From positions 1-11,695 of the forward strand of contig JAJXYM010000357.1 of NCBI GenBank assembly GCA_021780585.1: 11,695 nt of DNA, written 5' to 3'. Each line of letters begins with the position of its first letter. The first letter of the stretch is position 1. Both the position numbers and the translations under genes were made by a program. Under the pieces are notes generated by a model, which had not been told where the DNA came from, ran no database searches, and saw nothing but the letters and a program-made list of their open reading frames with translations. This document shows, piece after piece, positions 5,386 to 11,695 of this stretch. The stretch is from Deltaproteobacteria bacterium (lineage in GTDB: Bacteria; Desulfobacterota; Binatia; Binatales; Binataceae).

Positions 5386-6600
5386 TTGGCTACTTTGATA
5401 GAGACAGCGCTCATTAGCGTCCCGTCCCGCGCTTGCGACAGCATCTTCGGTCGGCCCTTGCTCGAACGGCTGCTTCTTCTATGTACGCGCGAAGGCATTA
5501 ATCGTTTCATCATCGAGACCGGAAGCGTCGAACGCGCCGAAGTGGCGCGCGCGCTGGGCTCGTTCGCCGAACGGCCGGAAGTGAAGCTGGTGGACTCGTT
5601 CCGCCGGGTCGCGCCGGACGGCGACGGTCTCGCGTCCGACGCCGCCAGTATCGCCTTTCGCGGCAATCTGGTCCTGGCGCGCTCGCAATTGCGCCGCGCC
5701 ATGGCGGCGTATGCGGCCGCACCGTCGCAGCGCCTGCGCGTAGTCAGCACCGACGCCGATCGTGGCGGGACGATCGAACTGGGACCGTTGGCGACGCTGC
5801 TGAGCGACCCCGCGAGCGCGGCCGGCGATATTTTGAACTCCCGCGGCTATCTGCCCTTCGCGCTCAACGGGCGACCCCAGGACCGCCAGGAGGCGGAATT
5901 GCGGCTGGCGCGTTCGATCCGGGCCGAAAGCGTCGCCACCGACGCGCCGCTGGCCCAATTGGTCGATCGGCGGCTGTCGTGGCGGATCAGCTATCGGTTG
6001 GCGCGGATCGGCGTTACGCCCAACCAGGTCACGCTCGCGAATACCGCGCTGGGGATGCTCTGTGCGACGCTGTTCGCCTCGACCAGCTATTGGCTGCGGC
6101 TGGCCGGCGCCCTGCTCTTTCTGCTCTCGATTACGATCGACGGCGTCGACGGCGAACTGGCGCGACTGCGGATGGTCGAATCGGAGGCGGGCGCGCGACT
6201 CGACGTGTTTACTGACAACATGGTGCATGTCGCCGTCTTTATTGGTCTGCTGGTTGGATGTTACCGTGTCAGCCACGACCGCGCCTATTTCTGGCTGCTC
6301 GGCCTGCTGCTGGGCGGCTTCGGCGCCTGCGCGGTTTCGGTGAATCGGGCGTTGCGCACGGCCGACGACGGCGCCGAAGAATGGTTCCACCGGGTGGAAC
6401 GCGCGACCGGCAGGGATTTCGCCTATCTGTTGGTGGCGCTCGCGATCTTCGATCGGCTCGCGTGGTTCGCATGGGCTACGGCGTTCGGCGCCTGGATTTT
6501 CGCCGCCGGCCTATGGTGGCTGACGGACCGGCGGCGAACGCGCGGCGACGCGCCGAAGCGGGGACCGGCGCGTAAGGGATTGGTCAAGGAGGAATTGTGA
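5386..6600 (+). CDS. CDP-alcohol phosphatidyltransferase with degenerate nucleotidyltransferase-like N-terminal domain
   Basis: This 404-residue membrane enzyme carries the full CDP-alcohol phosphatidyltransferase signature D-x2-DG-x2-AR-x8-G-x3-D-x3-D, with metal-binding D252, D255, D273 and D277. About six hydrophobic segments lie between residues 205 and 385. Such enzymes join a CDP-linked group to an alcohol with loss of CMP. Residues 1-170 (with IFGRPLLERLLLL and later RVVSTDAD) resemble the N-terminal domain of fused inositol-phosphate cytidylyltransferase/DIPP synthases, but the nucleotide-binding AAGxGxR and PKP motifs are absent. That half is probably non-catalytic. The first in-frame start is TTG 5386, with TTG 5395 as an alternative; neither has a Shine-Dalgarno and a stop at 5368 limits extension. 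It overlaps the radical SAM gene by 4 bases (GTGA), so the two are translationally coupled. Confidence 0.88.
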   Translation: MATLIETALISVPSRACDSIFGRPLLERLLLLCTREGINRFIIETGSVERAEVARALGSFAERPEVKLVDSFRRVAPDGDGLASDAASIAFRGNLVLARSQLRRAMAAYAAAPSQRLRVVSTDADRGGTIELGPLATLLSDPASAAGDILNSRGYLPFALNGRPQDRQEAELRLARSIRAESVATDAPLAQLVDRRLSWRISYRLARIGVTPNQVTLANTALGMLCATLFASTSYWLRLAGALLFLLSITIDGVDGELARLRMVESEAGARLDVFTDNMVHVAVFIGLLVGCYRVSHDRAYFWLLGLLLGGFGACAVSVNRALRTADDGAEEWFHRVERATGRDFAYLLVALAIFDRLAWFAWATAFGAWIFAAGLWWLTDRRRTRGDAPKRGPARKGLVKEEL

Positions 6601-7922
6601 AGAAACCGCGACTGCTGCTGGTGCAACCGACCACGGTTCATCTCGATGGAACGCCGCACAAGACGCGGTGGCGGCTGATCATGGGCCTGATGATTCCGCT
6701 GATCGCGGGTCTGACGCCTTCCGATTTCGACGTTACCTTGTGCGACGAACGGCTCGAAGACATCAAATTCGACGCGGGCTGGGACCTGGTTGGGATGACC
6801 ACGACGATCGGCGCGTCGCTGCGCGCCTATCAGCTCGCCGACGAATTTCGCCGCCGCGGCGTGCCGGTCGTGATGGGCGGATTTCACGCCACGCTGCAGA
6901 CCGAGGAAGCGCTCAAACACGCCGACGCGGTGGTGCAGGGCGAAGCCGATCTGGTATGGGAGGGTCTGCTCAACGATTGGCGGGACGGCAAGCTCAAGCG
7001 AACCTACAAATCCGACAAGCTGCATGATCTGAAAAAGCTGCCGCGTCCGCGCCACGAGCTGCTCAAGCTCAACCGCTATCTGTTCAAGGCGGTCCCGGTG
7101 CAGGCGAGCCGCGGATGTCCCTATCGCTGCTCGTTCTGCGAAATTCCGGTCTTCTACAGCGGGAGTTACCGCACCCGTCCGATCGAGGATATCGTCGAAG
7201 AGATCAAGCAGGTGATCGCGGTGACGGGCTTCCGCCGCTTTCAATTTATCGACGATCAGATCACCGGCAAGCACAAATTCGCGAAGGAATTGTTCAAGGC
7301 GCTGGAGCCGCTGAATATCCGCTTCTCGTGCCTGTGGACGGTGAACTCCAACCACGACGAGGATTTGCTCGAGCTGGCGGCCAAGGCGGGGGTTTTCCAC
7401 GTCAATATCGGCGTCGAATCGATCAGCCAGGACAGCCTGCTGTCGATGAACAAGATCCAGAACCACGCCAAGGACTATAAGAAGCTGCTCAAGCGGCTCG
7501 AGCATCACGGAATTTACTATTCGCTGAATTTCCTGTTCGGCCTCGAGGAGGACCATCCGCGGATCTTCGAGGACACGCTCAAATTCCTGCACGAGGTCAA
7601 AGCTCCCGAAGCGTTCTTCAACACGGTCACGCCGCGCCGGGGCACGCCGATGCGCGAACAGCTCGAGGCCGAGGACCGCGTGCTTATTCCGGACGCCGAC
7701 ATGTACACGAACAACTTCCGCTGCATGTTCGTGCCCAAGAACCTCTCGCCGCAGCAGGTCGAAGAGGGCGTCTGGAAATGCACCAAGGAGTTTTACTCGT
7801 TCAAGTCGATGTTCAAGCGGCTGCTGATGCCGCCCGGTAAGTTCACCTGGCAGGGACTGACCGAGAATATGCTGTTCTGGTACGGCGCCAAGCGCCAGAT
7901 CGACCCGGTCGATTATTATTGA
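6597..7922 (+). CDS. B12-binding-domain radical SAM protein
   Basis: This 441-residue protein has an N-terminal cobalamin-binding-like Rossmann domain (about residues 5-135) and a radical SAM core (about 165-380). The core starts with RGCPYRCSFC, whose CxxxCxxC cysteines C174, C178 and C181 would hold the 4Fe-4S cluster that cleaves S-adenosylmethionine. The N-terminal domain carries GGFHAT at 94-99, as in the BchE/HpnJ/P-methylase class, and lacks the DxHxxG cobalt-ligand motif, also usual there. NIGVES lies further into the barrel. The GTG start is well placed, with AGGAGG 4 bases upstream, and overlaps the previous stop. Relatives methylate unactivated carbon or phosphorus, or rearrange rings and lipids such as hopanoids. 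Its coupling to a CDP-alcohol transferase suggests modification of the lipid or headgroup made by this locus; the reaction cannot be read from sequence. Confidence 0.88.
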   Translation: MKKPRLLLVQPTTVHLDGTPHKTRWRLIMGLMIPLIAGLTPSDFDVTLCDERLEDIKFDAGWDLVGMTTTIGASLRAYQLADEFRRRGVPVVMGGFHATLQTEEALKHADAVVQGEADLVWEGLLNDWRDGKLKRTYKSDKLHDLKKLPRPRHELLKLNRYLFKAVPVQASRGCPYRCSFCEIPVFYSGSYRTRPIEDIVEEIKQVIAVTGFRRFQFIDDQITGKHKFAKELFKALEPLNIRFSCLWTVNSNHDEDLLELAAKAGVFHVNIGVESISQDSLLSMNKIQNHAKDYKKLLKRLEHHGIYYSLNFLFGLEEDHPRIFEDTLKFLHEVKAPEAFFNTVTPRRGTPMREQLEAEDRVLIPDADMYTNNFRCMFVPKNLSPQQVEEGVWKCTKEFYSFKSMFKRLLMPPGKFTWQGLTENMLFWYGAKRQIDPVDYY

Positions 7923-8072
7923 TCGGCGGTCAGGCCTGCGCCGCATACGCCGGCTTGCGCGATAACGGTTAACTGGAATTTCGAGCTAACTAATCTCGCG
8001 CTGGCCGGCGTCTTCGAGCTTTTCAGCGTTTCGACCAACGTCGCGGCGATGGCGTTCCGCCCGTATGGGGTC

Positions 8073-8154
8073 GTCATTCGCAGACGTCCATTGGTCATTG
8101 GTGGGTGTCGCTGGTCATTGCCGGGTACTGTGGGTCATTCGCGAGCGTCCATTG
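8073..8154 (+). repeat. Phased array of four ~20-bp units beginning GTCATT
   Basis: GTCATT starts at 8073, 8094, 8114 and 8134, and again at 8155 as the first bases of palindromic element E. The spacings are 21, 20, 20 and 21 bases. Units 1 and 4 match at 24 of 27 positions when extended into the next unit; units 2 and 3 are more diverged. Unit 3 continues GTCATTGCCGGG, the left arm of elements A and B, so the units look like half-elements stacked before the complete element. Confidence 0.65.
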
Positions 8155-8183
8155 GTCATTCGCGGGCTTGACCCGCGAATCCA
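8155..8183 (+). repeat. 29-bp palindromic element, copy E
   Basis: The copy has GTC, arm ATTCGCGGG (8158-8166), loop CTTGA, the complementary arm (8172-8180), then CCA. The arm sequence differs from the copies at 231-578 but pairs perfectly. Confidence 0.85.
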
Positions 8184-8189
8184 AACCGC

Positions 8190-8218
8190 TGGATGCCCGG
8201 ATCAAGTCCGGGCATGAC
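8190..8218 (-). repeat. 29-bp palindromic element, copy F
   Basis: Read on the minus strand this is GTC, arm ATGCCCGGA, loop CTTGA, the complementary arm, CCA. It faces copy E across 6 bases, making an inverted pair like B and C. Confidence 0.85.
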
Positions 8219-8438
8219 AGAAAGAATGAGCTGCCCGGAGTCATGCACTGCGGCGGAATCGTCTCGCGCCGCATTTAACCGCCCATTCATGCCGCGCCAC
8301 AAAGCCAGCGCGGTCCGACGGCGTCGGCATGGACGCGCACTCACTGGCGATCTCGCGATCATGCCGGATCAATTTCGCGGTCCGCGCTTCCTCATAAGGT
8401 CAATCCAGCGATTTCCGTTAGATACGCATCAACGGGTA

Positions 8439-8465
8439 TGACCCGCCCGCCGCGACGGCGGGTCA
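8439..8465 (-). terminator. Hairpin at the panD stop codon, possible terminator
   Basis: Arms TGACCCGCC (8439-8447) and GGCGGGTCA (8457-8465) form a perfect 9-bp stem with a 9-base loop. On the minus strand the stem begins with the TGA stop codon of panD. No T-run follows, so it may act as a mRNA 3'-end stabiliser or a factor-dependent stop rather than a classical terminator. Confidence 0.4.
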
Positions 8466-8831
8466 GCTTGCCGCCGACAATGCCCGTTCGCGAATCTGAT
8501 TACGCTCGTCCACATGCACGATCCGCGGAACGTGCCGGCGCGCCCGCGCCTCGTCCATCGGCGCGAACGCCGCGACGATAATGATATCGCCCGGCTTGCC
8601 GCGCAGCGCCGCGGCGCCGTTGAGGGCGACTTCGCCGGAGCCGGCGGGGGCCAGAATGGCGTAGGTCTCCAGCCGCTCGCCGTTGCTGACGTTCCATACG
8701 TGCACCATCTCGTTTTCCAGGATATCGGCGGCGCGCAGCAGATTCGTGTCGATCGCGATCGACCCCTCGTAATCGGGATCGGCGCCGGTGAGACGGAGAC
8801 GATGGAGCTTGGAGCGAAGCATGATGCGCAT
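8463..8831 (-). CDS. panD: Aspartate 1-decarboxylase proenzyme
   Basis: PanD makes beta-alanine from L-aspartate in the cytoplasm and uses a pyruvoyl group formed by self-cleavage. The cleavage site is visible as YEGSI, between G23 and S24 (the serine becomes the pyruvoyl group). The N-terminal MLRSKLHR, the ERLETYAI block and the GDIIIV strand are typical. The 122 residues agree with the usual length of about 120-130. I chose ATG 8831, with GGGAG about 14 bases upstream; an internal ATG at 8822 would remove three residues. It is the last gene of the operon, 39 bases after panC, and its product is the amine substrate of PanC. Confidence 0.95.
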   Translation of the reverse strand: MRIMLRSKLHRLRLTGADPDYEGSIAIDTNLLRAADILENEMVHVWNVSNGERLETYAILAPAGSGEVALNGAAALRGKPGDIIIVAAFAPMDEARARRHVPRIVHVDERNQIRERALSAAS

Positions 8832-8870
8832 GGCGAAAAAATCAACTCCCTGCGATAACTGATTCAGGCG

Positions 8871-9722
8871 TCAGCCGCGCGGCGTGAAGACCATGTTGTC
8901 GATCAGGCGGGTCGCGCCGACGCGCGCGGCGATCGCGACCACCACCGGGCGGTCGAATCGCTCGATCGGCCGGAGCGATTCGGCGTCGACCGCTTCGACA
9001 TATTCGATTTCGACTCCGGGCGTGCGTTCGAGCACGAAGCGCGCGGCGCAGGCCAGTTGCGCGGCGTTGCGCGCGCCCTCGGCGACGGATCGCCCGGCCG
9101 CTTCCAGCGCGCGGCTGAGCGCGAGGGCGCGTTCGCGCTCGGCGGGCGACAGATAGGCGTTGCGCGAGCTCATCGCGAGACCGTCGCGTTCGCGCACGGT
9201 CGCGACGGGGACGATTTCAAGATCGAAATTGAGGTCGGAGACCATCCGCTGGATCGCGCGCAATTGCTGAAAATCTTTTTCACCGAAGAGCGCGACGTGC
9301 GGCTTGACGATATTGAAGAGCTTGGCCACGACCGTCGTCACGCCGCGGAAATGGCCCGGCCGATGGCCGCCGCAGAGGCCCTGCGTGACTTCGGTCGCCT
9401 CGACCCAGGTCTGCGATCCCGGCGGATACATCGCTTCGGCCGCCGGCGCGAACAGCACGTCGACCGGCACCGTGCGCATCAGCTCGCAATCCCGATCGAA
9501 ATTGCGCGGATAGCGGCTGAAGTCCTCATGTGGGCCGAACTGGGTCGGATTGACGAAGAGCGAGCTGGCCAGCCGCGCGGCGCGCTTGCGCCCCTCGCGC
9601 ATCAGCGTCAGATGGCCCTCGTGCAGAAAGCCCATCGTGGGCACGAAGGCGATGGTCTCGCCGCGCCCGCGCGCCGTCTCGGCCCATCGATGCATCGCGG
9701 CGGGCGTTTCGATAATTTCCAT
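8871..9722 (-). CDS. panC: Pantothenate synthetase (pantoate--beta-alanine ligase)
   Basis: PanC condenses pantoate with beta-alanine using ATP through a pantoyl-adenylate. The nucleotidyltransferase signature is present: PTMGFLHEGH with HEGH at residues 34-37, GEKDFQQL at 147-154, and AMSSRNAYLSP with the KMSKS-like loop around 184-188. The 283 residues match the family. ATG 9722 has GGGAG 10 bases upstream and lies 5 bases after the panB stop, so translation is probably coupled. No key residue is missing. Confidence 0.96.
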   Translation of the reverse strand: MEIIETPAAMHRWAETARGRGETIAFVPTMGFLHEGHLTLMREGRKRAARLASSLFVNPTQFGPHEDFSRYPRNFDRDCELMRTVPVDVLFAPAAEAMYPPGSQTWVEATEVTQGLCGGHRPGHFRGVTTVVAKLFNIVKPHVALFGEKDFQQLRAIQRMVSDLNFDLEIVPVATVRERDGLAMSSRNAYLSPAERERALALSRALEAAGRSVAEGARNAAQLACAARFVLERTPGVEIEYVEAVDAESLRPIERFDRPVVVAIAARVGATRLIDNMVFTPRG

Positions 9723-9727
9723 GGCCG

Positions 9728-10558
9728 TCAGGCTCCCTTGACGTGGAACGAGTGTTCGTCCGCGGGAAAGGCGCGTTCGCGGACTTCGCGGATGTAGCTG
9801 GTCGCGGCGGCGGTCGCCTCGCGCCAGAGATTGGCGTAGGGCTTGGCGAAACGCGGCCGGAAACCGTCGGTCAGGCCGAGCACGTCATGCATCACGAGCA
9901 CCTGCCCGTCGCAATTGGGTCCGGCGCCGATACCGATCGTGGGGATGGCGGCGCGCTCGGTGATTTCAGTCGCCAACTCGGCCGGGATCCCCTCGAGCAC
10001 GAGCGCGAAGGCCCCCGCCTGCTCGACCGCCTGGGCGTCTTCGAGCAGCCGCTCGCGGCATCCGGGACCGCTGCCCGCGCGCCGGCCCTGCACGCGATGG
10101 CCGCCCATGCGATGGATCGACTGGGGCGTCAGGCCAATATGGCCCATCACCGGAATATCGACCTCGACCAGCCGGCGAATGGTGTCGGCCATGACGACCC
10201 CGCCTTCGAGCTTGACCGCCTCGGCTCCGCCCTCTTTGATCAGGCGGCCGGCGTTGCGCAGCGCCTGCTCGAGGCTGACCTGATAGCTCATGAACGGCAG
10301 GTCGCCGACCAGCAAAGCATGTTCACGCGCGCGTGCGACCAATTTAAGGTGATAAAGCACCTCGGTCATCGTGACCGGCAGGGTGCTCTCCGCTCCCTGC
10401 ACGACCATCCCGAGACTGTCGCCGACCAGCAAAATATCGACGCCGGCGCGGTCGAAGATGCGGGCGAAGGGGAAATCGTACGCCGTAAGCATCGCGATCG
10501 GCGCGTGATCAGCCTTCATCCGGGCGAGATCGGTGACGCGGATTTTATCCTTGGCCAT
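9728..10558 (-). CDS. panB: 3-methyl-2-oxobutanoate hydroxymethyltransferase
   Basis: PanB transfers a hydroxymethyl group from methylenetetrahydrofolate to 2-oxoisovalerate, giving ketopantoate, the committed step to pantothenate and CoA. The metal ligands are in place: D47 in VGDSLG, D86 in GDLPFM and E118 in KLEGG. GLTPQS, PTIGIGAG and a terminal EEHSFH-like DEHSFH are also typical. The 276 residues are close to the usual 260-280; a few extra residues (around RAGSGPGC) follow the VQGR motif. I chose ATG 10558 because an AGGTGG lies 8 bases upstream and homologous sequence begins there; the frame stays open for 55 more codons without family similarity. It is the first gene of the panB-panC-panD operon. 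Confidence 0.95.
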   Translation of the reverse strand: MAKDKIRVTDLARMKADHAPIAMLTAYDFPFARIFDRAGVDILLVGDSLGMVVQGAESTLPVTMTEVLYHLKLVARAREHALLVGDLPFMSYQVSLEQALRNAGRLIKEGGAEAVKLEGGVVMADTIRRLVEVDIPVMGHIGLTPQSIHRMGGHRVQGRRAGSGPGCRERLLEDAQAVEQAGAFALVLEGIPAELATEITERAAIPTIGIGAGPNCDGQVLVMHDVLGLTDGFRPRFAKPYANLWREATAAATSYIREVRERAFPADEHSFHVKGA

Positions 10559-10876
10559 GGCTTGAACCACCTGCCCCCTCGGGCGCGAGAAATGGTTATT
10601 CCCAAACACAAAAACGCGGAGCCGCCTCCAAACCGGCAACCCCGCATCGACCCGCGCGTCAACGCGCGCAACAGTTCCGCTCGGGGTCCCGGTCCGCGAT
10701 TTGGATCCAGGCTCGGAGCCCAACTTATGTCGTTTTCCACGGGCGCTTGATGCCCCGTTTTACCTCACACACGTATCTCGCCGGGATTTTTCCTCAGCGG
10801 ACGAAACCTTCTAGCGCGATCCGCGAACGAGGTAAAGCCTCCACATCGCGTTGGCGCCTGAATTCCGCGCGCGGAG
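10559..10876. other. 318-bp gap upstream of panB
   Basis: This stretch must carry the pan operon promoter, but I found no convincing -35/-10 pair. It contains a 16-bp inverted repeat (CGCGCGT 10653-10659 and ACGCGCG 10662-10668) that overlaps a TTGACG on the minus strand, and a perfect 12-bp palindrome TCCGCGCGCGGA (10864-10875) just after the stop of the PDZ gene. A weak hairpin with a following T5 run on the minus strand lies near 10610-10630. No gene or RNA is supported. Confidence 0.4.
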
Positions 10877-11695
10877 CTAAAATCCGGGAGCTTTGATCAG
10901 GTTGGGGACGGGAACCGGGAGCTGTACGCGCCGGCCGTTGCGAACGACGCTCAAATAGACGATTTCGCCCGGTTGGACGTCGCGCATATGCTCCTCGAAA
11001 TCGAGGAAATTGCTCACCCGGGCGCCGTCGATACCGATAATCAAGTCATAGCTCTCGCCCAGATTCACGCTCTCGATCATCGGCACCGCGACCACCGCCG
11101 GCGGAAAGACGAACGACGCGGCGATCGCCGCGCCCTCGAGGATATTGCGCGCGGTGCGGCGATACGGATGCAGGCCGGCCTTCGCGGCGGGACTGCCCGT
11201 GACGACGCCGACCACCAGCAGACCGTCGGCGACTTCGCCGTCCTTGAGCTTGCGCTGATCCTCGCGCACTTCGATCCCCAACGGCGAGGTCTCGGAGCCT
11301 TCTTCCATGAATTCCTGCAACGAATGGAGCTGCGGATCGATCAGTTGCGGATTCTGTTGCGCCTCGTAGTTGATAATCTGATTTTCGTCCGCGGGGTCGC
11401 CGCCGTCCGCCGGCGCGACGCCGGTATTTCCCGGAATCACGGTGGTAGCCGGCGGAATCGCGCCGTTCTGATTCACATAGGCGGGCGCGGGCATCGAGTC
11501 CGGCACCATGATCGTGGAGGAATCGGCGGCGGCGGAATTCGGCGCGGCGGGCGGAGCCGCCGGAGAAGCCTCTGGCGCCGCGACTGAAGCCGCTGGGACC
11601 GCGGTCGCGCTCGTTCCATCCGGCGGGGCGGCGCGCGCGCCGTCCGGCGACGGCGCGCGTTCGTAGAGCATGTCCGGGTTGGAGGACGGCGCGCC
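10877..11695 (-). CDS. PDZ-domain protein with Pro/Ala-rich linker, 5'-truncated by the window edge
   Basis: The last 272 residues are visible; the frame is open to the edge and the ATG at 11671 has no ribosome site, so the true start is probably outside. The first ~110 visible residues are a low-complexity Pro/Ala/Ser/Thr linker. A PDZ domain follows: LGIEVRE, GLLVVGVVTGSPAAKAGL, then SYDLIIGIDGARVSNFLDFEEHM and GEIVYLSVVRNGRRVQLPV. Between the SPAAKAGL turn and the DLIIGIDG strand, where most PDZ domains have only a few residues, there is an insert of about 40, including a hydrophobic stretch AAIAASFVFPPAVVAVPMI. The layout suggests a secreted or membrane-anchored periplasmic protein. There is no visible serine-protease domain, so it is not shown to be a DegP/HtrA-type protease. 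It is transcribed in the same direction as the pan operon but separated by 318 bases. Confidence 0.7.
   Translation of the reverse strand, partial: GAPSSNPDMLYERAPSPDGARAAPPDGTSATAVPAASVAAPEASPAAPPAAPNSAAADSSTIMVPDSMPAPAYVNQNGAIPPATTVIPGNTGVAPADGGDPADENQIINYEAQQNPQLIDPQLHSLQEFMEEGSETSPLGIEVREDQRKLKDGEVADGLLVVGVVTGSPAAKAGLHPYRRTARNILEGAAIAASFVFPPAVVAVPMIESVNLGESYDLIIGIDGARVSNFLDFEEHMRDVQPGEIVYLSVVRNGRRVQLPVPVPNLIKAPGF

Larger units (their letters stand above)
7923..8462. other. Noncoding region between the radical SAM gene and panD
   Basis: About 540 bases separate two convergent transcription units. The first 150 bases hold nothing I recognise. Bases 8073-8218 hold a periodic GTCATT array and two palindromic elements. 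The rest is unstructured up to a hairpin at the panD stop. No T-rich terminator follows the radical SAM gene. Open frames across this region read through repeats and lack ribosome sites. Confidence 0.6.

Noticed and set aside
6423..7946. 507-codon minus-strand frame opposite the radical SAM gene
   Set aside because: It is the shadow of a real gene with clear radical SAM and B12 motifs, start and operon context on the plus strand.
7916..8098. Minus-strand frame of 60 codons between the radical SAM gene and the GTCATT array
   Set aside because: It overlaps the radical SAM stop, starts inside the repeat array and shows no recognisable domain.
8193..8441. Plus-strand frame of 82 codons starting in palindromic element F
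   Set aside because: Its N-terminus (MPGSSPGMTER) is the usual read-through of this repeat type; no Shine-Dalgarno and no family features.
10559..10723. N-terminal extension of panB to the first start codon of its frame
   Set aside because: The extra 55 residues lack similarity to PanB, and ATG 10558 has a good ribosome site at the family start.
9743..10750. 335-codon plus-strand frame opposite panB
   Set aside because: It is the antisense shadow of panB, whose metal ligands and motifs are unmistakable on the minus strand.
10735..10765. Hairpin ACGGG / CCCGT followed by TTTTA, resembling a plus-strand terminator
   Set aside because: There is no plus-strand gene upstream for it to terminate and the stem is only 5 bp.

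Overview
The window is high-GC bacterial DNA. It encodes a CDP-alcohol phosphatidyltransferase, a B12-type radical SAM enzyme, a PDZ protein that looks exported, and a complete pantothenate pathway. Dispersed 29-bp palindromes of a type common in alphaproteobacterial and some other proteobacterial-grade genomes are also present. A high-GC Gram-negative soil or environmental bacterium fits best. I cannot fix the phylum from this sequence alone.

Layout, left to right. (1) Bases 1-72 hold the first 24 codons of a leftward gene running off the edge, with a near-consensus sigma-70 promoter and a good Shine-Dalgarno. (2) Bases 150-730 hold no convincing gene. They contain a ~71-bp direct duplication, four copies of a 29-bp palindromic element, and an array of degenerate ~24-bp units enclosed by a perfect 30-bp inverted repeat. 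(3) Bases 732-5157 are a leftward cluster read in the order HAD hydrolase, MobA-like nucleotidyltransferase, ATP-grasp protein, class III aminotransferase, GmhB-like HAD phosphatase. Most junctions are tight; the exception is a 237-bp gap before the aminotransferase. (4) Bases 5158-5385 are a divergent intergenic region containing a dyad. (5) Bases 5386-7922 are a rightward two-gene operon with a 4-bp GTGA overlap: a CDP-alcohol phosphatidyltransferase fused to a degenerate nucleotidyltransferase-like domain, then a B12-binding radical SAM protein. (6) Bases 7923-8462 are noncoding, with a GTCATT array of ~20-bp period and two more palindromic elements facing each other. (7) Bases 8463-10558 are a leftward panB-panC-panD operon. 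(8) A 318-bp gap follows, then a 5'-truncated leftward PDZ-domain gene at the right edge.

The pan operon is ordinary primary metabolism: ketopantoate from PanB, beta-alanine from PanD, joined by PanC. The divergent clusters at 732-7922 are the most interesting coding part. An intact sugar/alcohol-phosphate nucleotidyltransferase sits opposite a membrane CDP-alcohol transferase whose own N-terminal domain has lost the nucleotide-binding signature. Two phosphatases, an aminotransferase, an ATP-grasp ligase or kinase and a radical SAM enzyme surround them. I infer a pathway that builds, CTP-activates and attaches a modified, possibly amino-bearing, polar headgroup to a membrane lipid. Neither substrate nor product can be read from the sequence.
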